From contig NW_027464589.1 of assembly GCF_043290135.1 (NCBI RefSeq), forward strand, positions 377,001 to 441,000: DNA of 64,000 bases, written 5' to 3'. Below are positions 45,647 through 53,970 of the stretch, piece after piece. Below the pieces are notes generated by a model. That model was given only the letters and a program-made list of their open reading frames with translations. It ran no database searches and was not told the DNA's origin. Within the stretch, counting starts at the first letter, position 1. Each line of letters opens with the position of its first letter. Origin of the DNA: Rhipicephalus microplus. Its lineage: Eukaryota > Arthropoda > Arachnida > Ixodida > Ixodidae. Position numbers and translations under genes: made by a program.

Positions 45647-45649
<3 letters not shown>
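45410..45649 (+). repeat. Gypsy D 3' LTR
   Basis: 240 bp with five substitutions relative to the 5' LTR. It is followed by ATAT and the (TA)n array. Confidence 0.95.

Positions 45650-45722
<73 letters not shown>
45650..45722. repeat. (TA)n microsatellite, right of Gypsy D
   Basis: AT dinucleotides followed by a short (GT)n run at about 45724-45734. Confidence 0.97.
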
Positions 45723-45723
<1 letters not shown>

Positions 45724-45800
45724 GTGTGTGTGTGAATGAAAAAGAAGGTGTGCCTATACCAAGAAGTAGAGGACGGGCGAAACGAAAACATTCATTTTAC

Positions 45801-45834
45801 CTATGTTTAAGCCCAGGACCGGCCTTCATCAGGG
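45801..45834 (-). ncRNA. Hammerhead-ribozyme-like core, PLE4 tail
   Basis: On the minus strand CTGATGA is followed by AGGCCGGTCCTGGGCTT, which can form a short imperfect stem, and then AAAC. This resembles the CUGAUGA-stem II-GAAA core of the hammerhead ribozymes reported in the terminal repeats of PLEs. The GAAA element is imperfect and the cleavage side was not established. Inference from pattern only. Confidence 0.35.
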
Positions 45835-46366
45835 AAAACACGATACAAGAAAGCGCTTTTCTTAAGTAGGCATGATATATCAAGGGCCCCTGACATGCGA
45901 GTCATCACTATCATCCACTATCTACTGCGATGCGGCGAGTAATGAACAGTGAGCAGAGAATGTCAAATCAATGTTAAAGTAAAATTACGAGAATGCATGA
46001 ATGGTGCTTACATCAAATAGGTCACATGAATAGCAGTTTCAAAACTACTGTGATATATACAAAAAAAAATAAAAATAAAGCTATCACACCCTTATAGAAA
46101 ATCACGCGCACGAAACCCAAAAGTATAACAGAAAACGTTCGAATAAAAAAGTTGCGTTATAAAAATTTCATGGGGCACAAACAGAATCGATAACACAAAG
46201 TGAAGAAATTCACCTCACCGAAACCGTGTACTGAAAATCTGTGTGTACAGCGATTATTAACAGACTGTGATGAAACTGGAACTTATTTCTGCGCCGAAAG
46301 AAACGTCCGTTTGCCTGGATTTTCATTTATACCGGATAAGTTGGCGTTGAACTTGTTTATTAGCAA

Positions 46367-46611
46367 TTACTCGTACAGTTCCCTATTATATTGAGAAGGG
46401 AAACCTGATTCCAGTATAGTAGCTGTTAGTTTATACAATGAGTGACCAGGATTGTTAACGTGCTTAGACAAAGGTAGATTGGGTAGGCTTGTGGCATGTG
46501 ACTTATGATTATTAAAGCGCAGTCTAAAAGACGTTTCAGAATGTCTGAAGTATAGGACTTTGCACACAGAGCATTCAAGCATGTACACAATGTTGCTTGT
46601 GTCGCAGTCAA
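46367..46611 (-). pseudogene. PLE4 GIY-YIG nuclease domain
   Basis: The minus-strand frame MLECSVCKVLYFRHSETSF then RLRFNNHKSH and LPLSKHVNNPGHS aligns with the PLE3 nuclease (LLQCSLCDLQYIGQ, RLRFNNHRSH). GIY-YIG nucleases of PLEs nick target DNA. The YIG motif reads YFR here, so the active site is damaged. A premature end lies at 46367. Confidence 0.8.
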
Positions 46612-47199
46612 AGTCCCCTTTAATTTTTAGATGAAAGAATGATGCTGTGCTCTTAACAAAAGTTATCTTCGTTATATGGTTGCAAACTTTGCAACGGGGT
46701 TCGTTGAATAGATGACAACCAGAAAACTGGTGGGGGTAATCCTTGATGATGTTGGTACGTCACGTAGGTCCTTAGATCTGCGCTATGCCACACGTGAGGG
46801 ATAAGGAAAAGTGTTTTTAAGGTGATCACTCTGTAGTAGTATGTTGTGATGCTTCTAAATAATGCTGCTGATGTTTGGTGTAGATGCGGAGTACGTTATA
46901 GCCAGGCTCGCGCTTGACGATGCGGCGTTCTTCTTCCGAATAAAAAGTTCCTTACGGTCAATGTTCTTAGCCTGTTTTATTAGCATGGTTGATGATTCGT
47001 GGTGGATATTTTTGTTTCTTTAGAGCCCCCCGAAGTCTGGAGCAGTTGTCTGTAAATCTGAATTTTTCGAACATATTTTCTTTAAACGCAGTGCTTGACC
47101 ATAGGGGATTGCCGTTTTGCAGTGCTTTCGATGTGAATTTTTGAAATATAGGTATGACTGCCGATCCGTGGGTTTTCTAAAGTGTTTAGTCGTCACTTG

Positions 47200-48980
47200 A
47201 TTAGCCCGTTTAGTAACCGTGACGCCAAGAAAGATTATTGCTGTGCTTGAGTATGATTTTGAAGAAGAGATGGTGAGATGAGCCTTGTAGAAGTATGCAA
47301 CGAACGACAGAAGTTCTGTCTCTCCGTGCTGTCAGATCAGAAACACATCGTATATATAACACCTATAATAAATTAGTTTGAGACAGCATGCGTCTAAGAA
47401 TTTATCTTCTAGTTGGCCCATAAGGATATTTGCATAGCATTGGTCCAATTTTCGTACACATAGGAATGCCACTAACCTGTTTATAATGCGCACCATCAAA
47501 TGCGAAAGTGTTCAATGTCAGGATTGGTTCTAGTAACCACGCTTGTGTGTTGCTGTCCACCGTTTTGTTAGAAACGTTTTGTTCATAAGCCTCCATATTG
47601 GTTGAATGCCATCAATATGCGGGATGTTCGTATAGAGTGAGGCTATGTCTAGTGTCACAAGCAATGAACTAGGTGGCACGTCGAGGTCAATGATGTCGAG
47701 CAAAAAATGGTTTGTATCTTTTAGGTATGAATTGAAAGCGGGTGGGATATTCCTAATGAGATTATCAACGAAGCTAGACATTGATTCACGTTGCCAATAG
47801 CAGAAACAACGATGCCAATAGCAGAAACGATGCCAATAGCAGAAACAATGGGTCGGCAAGGATTGCTTGCTTTGTGTATTTTCGGCAGGATATCAAATCA
47901 CCACGAGCTGGGGATAAGGGGGATCAATGACCTAATAACTCTCTCGCTGATTTTGTCACGTTTTACAAGGTCGTTTATGGTATTGGAAACTATTTTCCTG
48001 TACCACTCTGTCGGATCGTCATCAAGACGCTTACAGAAATGAATATCATTCAGCTCTCTTTGAATCTCAGTAATTTATTCAAACCTATTCATTGTTACTA
48101 CAGCGCCTCTTTATCTGCTGGTTTGATAATTATGTTTTCGCGATCTTAAAGCTTACGGAGGGCTTTTTTCAGAAATGGACAGATTATGCTTAAAGGAAGT
48201 GGGTTTCTTATAGGCTTCTAGAATGTCGCCTTGTACTGCTAAGATGTAGGGATCAAGAAACGTGGCACGTTCGTTGGAGGTGTCCAGAGCTCGCGGCATC
48301 GCATGTGCGAAGAAGATGGCCGTTCATGAAAGAATTCCCTTAAACCTAGGTTTCGTGCAAAATTTCTAAAATCCTTTGCTAGCTGGAACTCGTTTTTTTC
48401 TTAACTCGTTAAAGCCACCCGTCGCAGGATAAAAGTTTAAACCCCGAGCAAGTACTGCTAATTCCGGTTCGGATAGAATAACCTTAGAAGTGTTGACAAT
48501 GTTAGTGGACTTGTCTACTTCTGTATTATCAGAATCGGCTATTCCTTTACCAGCTGTCTCAGGAAATATTTTGTCGCGGAGCAAGTTGCTAGCCTTTTTT
48601 GAGTGGATTTCAGCGTATTTACTTTGTTCGTATTCGTTGAGGGCCCTGATCTCTGAAGAACTCATCGGATGCGAGACGCGTAGTTGTCGGTCAGTGTTAA
48701 ACAATGCTTTGGGGGATTCTATGTAATGGTCGATCACGACACGCGTTAGGTCTAAAGAAGGATTTGTTAAGGTTGCATTCAATATGTCACTGTTGTGGCT
48801 CGATATTTAGGAAGTTGCTGGTTTCAACGAAAGTCGACGCCCCTCAGATACCGTCAAAGCAGTTACATAGGTACAAAGTGTGGACACGTGGAGAGCATGA
48901 CGGATTCGTTTTTCAATAACCTTCCTGATTTTACAAAAACCCGAATAGTTTGATAGATTAACTGCCGGTTGGAATACTAG
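47200..48980 (-). pseudogene. PLE4 reverse transcriptase, broken
   Basis: The phase continues directly from the TGA-CTAG junction at 48983. KIRKVIEKRIRHALH and a stop in KPATS-stop-ISS come first, then VVIDHYIESPKALFNT and LSEPELAVLARGLNFYPATGGFNEL (48782-48366). Later fragments have LLVTLDIASLYTNIPH (about 47670-47620) and HYKQVSGIPM (about 47490). The active-site region reads YIYDVFLI (about 47360), so the first catalytic Asp of YxDD is a Tyr. Several stops and frame changes. Homologous throughout to PLE3. Confidence 0.82.
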
Positions 48981-49990
48981 TCAATAATTAGAGACCTTGC
49001 TGAATTTAGCAATTCTAAGCTTGTGTGGGTGTGAAGTAGGAAAAGTGACGAACCTTTTTTGTGGTGGCTGCGTCTGCAAACTTGAAGCGTTGTTTTGAGG
49101 AGCCTGGTGCTCTGTCGTATGAAGGGAGTCACCGGTGCGTTGGTTTTGCGAGGGAAACGGTCGGGTGGCGTGCTCTTGCTTTGAGGGACTGTTCAACTGT
49201 CCAATGAAGGAGGGCTCCTTTGTGTATTGCTTCGGTTCGGGTGGTATGCGGTTGAACGAACCTTGCTTCGGAGATGCTCTTTGCTGTCGTTTGCCCGAGG
49301 GCTTACTTAGCTGTTGATCCAGGGATGACAGCAGTCGATCGGGCGACTTCTGTTTTCGGGAACAGCTGGTTGCGTGATCAAGCCATGAGCAAGATATGAT
49401 ATTGCGCATGTTGCGAGGACATAGTTGTCGGATATGGCTCGCCATGAGGACGACGCTCTCGTAGCTGGGATGTAGCCACCAGCAGCGAGAACACGTGGCG
49501 ATGGGAACCACTCGAAACCGTGGTTCATAAATAATACAAGACGAGAGTGGCGGCAAAATTCTTTCAGGCGGCGATTAAATTCACATGCTTCTCGATTGCA
49601 GTGTTGTACAGTCGCTGTGTTGCAGCTGCCGCGGCAACAATTCGTAAATCGATGAAGGACTAACCTTGCATGTATCCGGTGTATTCCAGAGCGTTGCGAA
49701 GCAATGAAGTTCAGCAGGTCTCTATATTTATCAAGCGCCACGCGACCGGTGTTGCGGATGAGGTCATTAGTCCCGACGCTTAGGATAAGGGTCGTTGTTG
49801 ACGATGGCATGAAGTCCAGTAACACACGTACGTCATCGATGTTGGCGGCACACTGTGGAACGAAGGCGGGACTGCCTTCTCGAGCAGGCTTGAAGTGCTG
49901 TTAAAGGTACGTTGTTTGGGAGTCCTCTACAACGGCCGTTGAAACCAGCGTCTTTGGGAACTTCCACCGTTTCTTGAAGTGCTCAAAGTG
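48981..49990 (-). pseudogene. PLE4 ORF1, SGNH-hydrolase-like, with TGA-CTAG end
   Basis: The frame from about 49990 gives FPKTLVSTAVVEDSQTTYL then a stop at 49901. The same phase gives STTTLILSVGTNDL (block with GxND, 49825-49500). A one-base frame change near 49465 is followed by LHPSYESVVLMASHIRQLC. A Pro/Gln/Ser-rich tail ends KVSNY at TGA 48983-48981. It aligns with PLE3 ORF1 (51527-52435) over its length, including HCNREACEFN and EWFP.PRVLAA. In this copy GDS reads EDS and the Asp of the DxxH block is lost, so it is dead. The stop is followed by CTAG and the RT phase continues in frame. Confidence 0.78.
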
Positions 49991-49994
49991 AAGT

Positions 49995-50119
49995 TGTTTT
50001 ACATGGCTACTTTTGAAATGAAGGTGTCGGTGAGCGTCGGTGGGTTTTCTGTATACTTTAGTAGATAATTTTTCGCCGCAAAAGGCAAAAAATTCATTCA
50101 AAAGCAGCCATGTAAAACA
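49995..50119. repeat. Inverted repeat at head-to-head PLE junction
   Basis: 23-bp arms (49995-50017 and 50097-50119, one mismatch) encode the same PLE peptide FKSSHVK in opposite orientations, with a 79-bp spacer. Confidence 0.85.
49998..50096 (-). pseudogene. PLE RT thumb fragment, minus strand
   Basis: The frame gives CGEKLSTKVYRKPTDAHRH then LHFKSSHVK, matching PLE3 at about 58524-58605. It is joined on its left to PLE4 ORF1 and on its right to a plus-strand PLE fragment in inverted orientation. Confidence 0.75.
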
Positions 50120-51370
50120 TTGTAAGACGAGTATACCCTACAGTCAAGCACTTCGTTTCAAAAGGCTGTGCTCTGAAAGTTCAGACTTTACTGAAAACTG
50201 TGATAATCTTCGTGATTCCCTAACTGTACAACAGTACCCGCCTCAAATTATCGACAACGCGATCATGCGCGCCGATGCAATGGACCGAACAGCGCTTCTA
50301 AAATGAAATAAAGAACCTGCGCTCCGGAAGCACATCAATTTAATTCTGACACATTCTCCGGCAATTCCAAATGCTAACGCGATTCTCAAAAAGCACTACA
50401 ATATACTAATGCAGAGCAATCGTCTCAAAGACGTCTTCCCGGAGCCTCCACGAGCAGTTTACCGCCGATCGAGAAACCTACGAGACATACTTACGTCATC
50501 CAAACTATCAACGCCAGCCAATGTGGGGTGTCACCCATGCAACAAGGCACGCTGCAAGGTGTGCCCACACATGACCACGTCGCGTATTGTTAAGAGCTCT
50601 GCATCAAACTTCACTCTCTGGATAAAAGGCGATTTCGACTGCGACACGAGCAATGCAATCTACTTGCTGCAATGTTCATTGTGTGACCTCCAATATATTG
50701 GTCAAACGGAGACAACTTTCCGGTTGCGCTTCAATATTCACAGGTCACACGTCAGGTGCCTGCCTAGCCTTCCCCTGTCCAAACACCTCGCTACCCCAGG
50801 CCACTCTTTCGACAACATAACTGCCACAATTCTCGAATCTGGTTTTAAATCGCACTACAAAAGAAAAGTCTGTGAATCTTATTCATAAATTTAATGTCAT
50901 AGCGTCTGGAATAAACGAGAACCCAGGGAGGCTTACGTTTTTACCGGCAAAAGAGATAAATCAACCGCCGTAGCCCACATACACGTTTTTTCACTGCCGT
51001 TATTACGTTGCGGTGTCATTGGTGACACATTAGTTAGTTTACCAGAAAGCATGCACACTCTGTTACCACATTTGTGACATCAATGGTGATATTATGTTCA
51101 TGTATATTTTATTGACAATGAACGTAACTTACCATGGCGTTGCCTTTTTTGTTCATTCACAAATGTTGCGATATCACAAGTGTCCATCGTATTATTTGTA
51201 TCTATGTTTTCAACTCACCTTGCCCTACCATATTCTGTATAGCGCACTGCTGCTCCGTTATCAAGAAAATGCTGTGCATGTCTCAATATCTTTTTGTTAA
51301 CATGTATGTCAATATTGCTAAGAGTGATTATTCACAATTGGGGTCCCCCACGCTGTGTTCTTAAGAAGTG
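50097..51370 (+). pseudogene. PLE 3' half: RT end, Cys-rich linker and GIY-YIG domain
   Basis: The frame continues PLE3-type sequence from KSSHVKHCKTSIPYSQALRF (given here in part) to a TGA at 50304. The same phase then gives GCHPCNKARCKVCPHM, a Cys/His linker typical before the PLE nuclease. The GIY-YIG region follows: IYLLQCSLCDLQYIGQTE, RLRFNIHRSH and ATILESGFKSHY, ending at a natural-looking stop at 50886-50888. The C-terminus is complete here, unlike in PLE3. It lies upstream of PLE3 in the same orientation, so it forms a partial tandem copy, a common PLE arrangement. Confidence 0.85.
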
Positions 51371-51395
51371 CGTGTTAGTGTAATATGCACGTATG
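50890..51395 (+). other. PLE 3' non-coding region
   Basis: AT-rich non-coding DNA between the GIY-YIG stop and the hammerhead-like motif, taken as the 3' region of the tandem PLE copy and the start of PLE3. Confidence 0.5.
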
Positions 51396-51396
51396 C

Positions 51397-51445
51397 CCTG
51401 ACGAAGGCCGGTCCCCGGCCGTAACGTTGGCAATAAAGCATCGTT
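51397..51445 (+). ncRNA. Hammerhead-ribozyme-like motif upstream of PLE3 ORF1
   Basis: CTGACGA (51398-51404) is followed by AGGCCGGTCCCCGGCC, which forms a perfect 6-bp stem with a 4-nt loop, and then GTAACG. The hammerhead core is CUGANGA-stem II-GAAA. The GAAA part reads GTAA here, one change away. Hammerhead ribozymes are known in PLE terminal repeats. The motif lies about 80-130 bp before ORF1. Activity of this copy is doubtful. Confidence 0.45.
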
Positions 51446-51526
51446 TTTAGTTTGCTCGTTCGCTTCTTCTGGTGACTTATAACTCGACCGGAATCCAGGA
51501 AGACTTTCAAGAAATACCAAATACCT

Positions 51527-52435
51527 ATGGATTCTGGCAGGACGGCAACGAAAACGATCAAACGGAAATTCCCGAAGACGACAGTTTCAATGGCTGTCGT
51601 TGGCGACTCCCAAACGAAATATATGTTTCAGCATTTCGACCCTCTTCGAGAGGGCACTCCTGCGTTCATCACACAGTTTGGCGCTGTGATACGTGACGTA
51701 CATGGCCTTTTGGACTTCGTGCCATGTTCAACGACAACTCTGATTCTTCATGTTGGAACGAATGATTTGGTTCACAGCACTGGATGTGTAACGTTCCACA
51801 AGTACAAGGCCCTGCTACAACTCATTCTGTCGAAACGCCCCATGATAACCCGGATCTATGCAACTTTATTACTACCCAGTGCTTTAAACTGCCGTCGTGA
51901 CAAGCACAATGAAGCAATTGTCCGCCACTGTAATCGCGAAGCCTGTGATTTCAACGACCACCTATTGAGCTTCTGCTGTCGCTCTTACCGGGTGTTCTTT
52001 CTGGACCATGCCTTGGAATGGTTTCCATCGGTGCGCGTCCTCGCGGCAGACGGCCTTCACCCAAACTTCGAGGGCGTTGCACTGATGGCTGGCCACATAA
52101 AGCAGATGTGTTTCCGGAACTCAACGGACGCCTCATCTTCCTCTTGGCTAGACCACATGCCCAGTGGTCCGTTGAAGCAATCCTCCAACGCCCACCAACC
52201 TGGTCTTGTGGAACTTGCATCCTCGCCCCGCTCATCTTCACCCCAACGCCTCCAAGTGCCCGAAATCTACACCGAGCCACTTGCGCAAGAAAAATCTACC
52301 TACGCCACAGTTGCTGCGAAATCAAGGAACCAAGGACTCTCCACTCGTGAAAGGTCTGGAAACAATTCTTTGTCTCACCGTTACGCTTTAAGAAAATTCA
52401 ATCGTGAAAAAAGCACTGTATCTTCAAAGAATTGA
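51527..52435 (+). CDS. PLE3 ORF1: SGNH/GDSL-hydrolase-like protein, intact
   Basis: A 302-residue frame with ATG start and TGA stop. The motif blocks of the SGNH hydrolase superfamily appear in order: AVVGDSQTKYM near residue 26 (GDS, nucleophile Ser), TLILHVGTNDL near residue 75 (GxND, oxyanion-hole Asn) and AADGLHPNFEGV near residue 170 (DxxH, catalytic Asp and His). The C-terminal third is Ser/Pro-rich and low in complexity. SGNH enzymes hydrolyse esters; a PLE role is unknown. Esterase-like ORF1 proteins are known from CR1-type LINEs, but I do not recall them from PLEs. The stop is TGA-CTA and the RT frame follows in phase. The diverged copy in PLE4 supports conservation. Confidence 0.8.
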   Translation: MDSGRTATKTIKRKFPKTTVSMAVVGDSQTKYMFQHFDPLREGTPAFITQFGAVIRDVHGLLDFVPCSTTTLILHVGTNDLVHSTGCVTFHKYKALLQLILSKRPMITRIYATLLLPSALNCRRDKHNEAIVRHCNREACDFNDHLLSFCCRSYRVFFLDHALEWFPSVRVLAADGLHPNFEGVALMAGHIKQMCFRNSTDASSSSWLDHMPSGPLKQSSNAHQPGLVELASSPRSSSPQRLQVPEIYTEPLAQEKSTYATVAAKSRNQGLSTRERSGNNSLSHRYALRKFNREKSTVSSKN

Positions 52436-52438
52436 CTA
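52433..52438 (+). promoter_or_regulatory. Candidate readthrough stop TGA-CTA between ORF1 and RT
   Basis: The ORF1 stop TGA is followed by CTA. UGA-CUA is a known leaky context for stop-codon readthrough. The next codons continue in the same phase into the RT N-terminal region (RDFLRIRKIVEKRVKYKLH) with no further stop until 52691. PLE4 has TGA-CTA-G at the matching place (48983-48977), again in phase. Whether readthrough occurs is inference. Confidence 0.55.
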
Positions 52439-53873
52439 ATACCGATCTCATGCGACAACGCTATTCAGGGTCGTGACTTTCTCAGAATTAGAAAAATTGT
52501 GGAAAAGCGAGTGAAATACAAACTTCACCCGTCTATGCTAAACACCTATGTAAACACCTTGACTGTACCGAAAGGACTTGTGATTTCGCTCAAACCAGCA
52601 ACTTCCCAAATGTCACAACGCAACGTCGAGAAATGGAACGAAACGTTAAAAAATGCGTCTCTAGCTCTCATGCGCATCATCATCGACCATTAAAATTCTG
52701 CTGTCAAAGCGTTGCTAAACAGTGAACGACAGTTGCGCAAGGCTCGTATGTTGGATCCCTCTGAATCGGCTTCGCTGGTTAAATACGAACAGAGAAAACA
52801 ATTAGAAGTTGAACAGAAGAAAGCAAAAAAGTTTTTGCGTGACCACATTACCCTTCCAAAACCACTGACCAACGAAGATTCCCTTCCCGTCGAATCATCC
52901 TGTTCTAGACGAGACAAACTATCAGCTAGACCTAACGTAGTAAACGTTTCAAACTTGGTTTTATCTGACTCAGAAATGAGTGTGCTTGCTCGGGGCTTGA
53001 ATTTCTGTCCAGCTACTGGCGGCTACAATGAATTTAACTTGGTAAAAGACTTAAATAAATTCGCGCACAGTATGAAGCTAAGCGAATTTTTCCATAAACG
53101 TTCATCATCCAAGAGTAACATGTCTTCCCATCAACACTGGACGCCGCCAACACAGCGCGATTAATTCCTCGATATGTACATTTCTGCAGTTTAGCGTGAC
53201 ATCCTGCAGGCTTATGGGAACCGCATTTCATTCAAAGGAAACCTCACATTCAAAGAACGGAATGCAGTTAAATGTTTACAAGAACGCACAGATATTGTAA
53301 AAAAACCGGCTGATAAAGGAGGCGCAATCGTGATAATGAACACAACGGACTACGTTTATGAAGCTCAGAGACAGCTAGATAATGACACGTTTTACAAGCG
53401 ACTCAGTGAAAACCCCACCGAAGAATATAAAGACATCGTTACTGATACAATCAAGCATTTACTACTGGATGACAAACTTCCCGATAAAGCAAAGTACTCA
53501 TTAGTCCCACTGAGCCCTGTTCCAGGAAGGTTTTACCTATTGCCTAAAATACATAAGCCCAATAACCCTGGTCGTCCTATAGTGTCAGGCATTGGCACTT
53601 TCACCGAACTACTTTCAAGCTATGTCGATGGCCTGATTTATACTACCTCCAACTTTTCCATCCTATCTGAAGGACACTTCTCATTTCCTCGCTGACATCA
53701 TCGACCTGAATATACCTGCTGACTCATTTCTGGTAACATTAGATGTTGCGTCACTTTATACTAATATTCCCCACAAAGACGGCATTCGTGCCATAGTGGA
53801 TGCTTATAACGACTCATCATGTGACAAATCCGTTGATAGCTTTACAATAGCCACATTAAAAAAACTCATCCTG
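52436..53873 (+). pseudogene. PLE3 reverse transcriptase, N-terminal and middle part
   Basis: In phase with ORF1. RDFLRIRKIVEKRVKYKLH, then stops at 52691, 53162 and 53192. Recognisable segments are LSDSEMSVLARGLNF, KKPADKGGAIVIMN (about 53300), PGRFYLLPKIHK and GRPIVSGIGTFTELL. A frame change near 53640 restores as FPSYLKDTSHFLADIIDLNIP and VTLDVASLYTNIPHKDG (about 53740). The duplicated block begins at 53874 and the last 180 bp are repeated at 58033. The enzyme would copy element RNA; this copy is broken. Confidence 0.88.
53694..53873 (+). repeat. 180-bp direct duplication, left copy
   Basis: Identical to 58033-58212. It encodes the PLE3 RT segment DIIDLNIPADSF to TLKKLIL and flanks the inserted duplicate block. 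Confidence 0.97.
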
Positions 53874-53912
53874 TTCCCGGCTACACTGGTGCACACATAC
53901 CTAAATTACATT

Positions 53913-53917
<5 letters not shown>

Positions 53918-53968
<51 letters not shown>
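53918..53968. repeat. (TA)n microsatellite in copy 2
   Basis: 51 bp, 18 bp shorter than the tract at 37431-37499. Confidence 0.97.

Positions 53969-53970
<2 letters not shown>

Larger units (their letters stand above)
40113..45649 (+). mobile_element. Gypsy D: Ty3/Gypsy LTR retrotransposon
   Basis: 240-bp LTRs (40113-40352 and 45410-45649) with five differences, intact gag and a pol with two nonsense codons. It is inserted in (TA)n with ATAT on both sides (40109-40112 and 45650-45653). It belongs to a different lineage from A, B and E, judged by Gag and pol wording, and is the full-length relative of Gypsy C. Its 5' part was later copied to 56586-58026. Confidence 0.95.
45735..49995 (-). mobile_element. 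PLE4: Penelope-like element with SGNH-type first frame, decayed
   Basis: A minus-strand element in the order SGNH-type ORF1 (about 49990-48984), TGA-CTAG junction, RT (48980 to about 47200) and GIY-YIG (46610-46370), with a hammerhead-like core in the tail (45801-45834). It shows the same gene order as PLE3 but is clearly diverged, so it is a separate older insertion. At its right edge (about 49998-50096) a short piece of PLE RT thumb in the same orientation precedes ORF1, as in a partial tandem copy. Confidence 0.85.
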
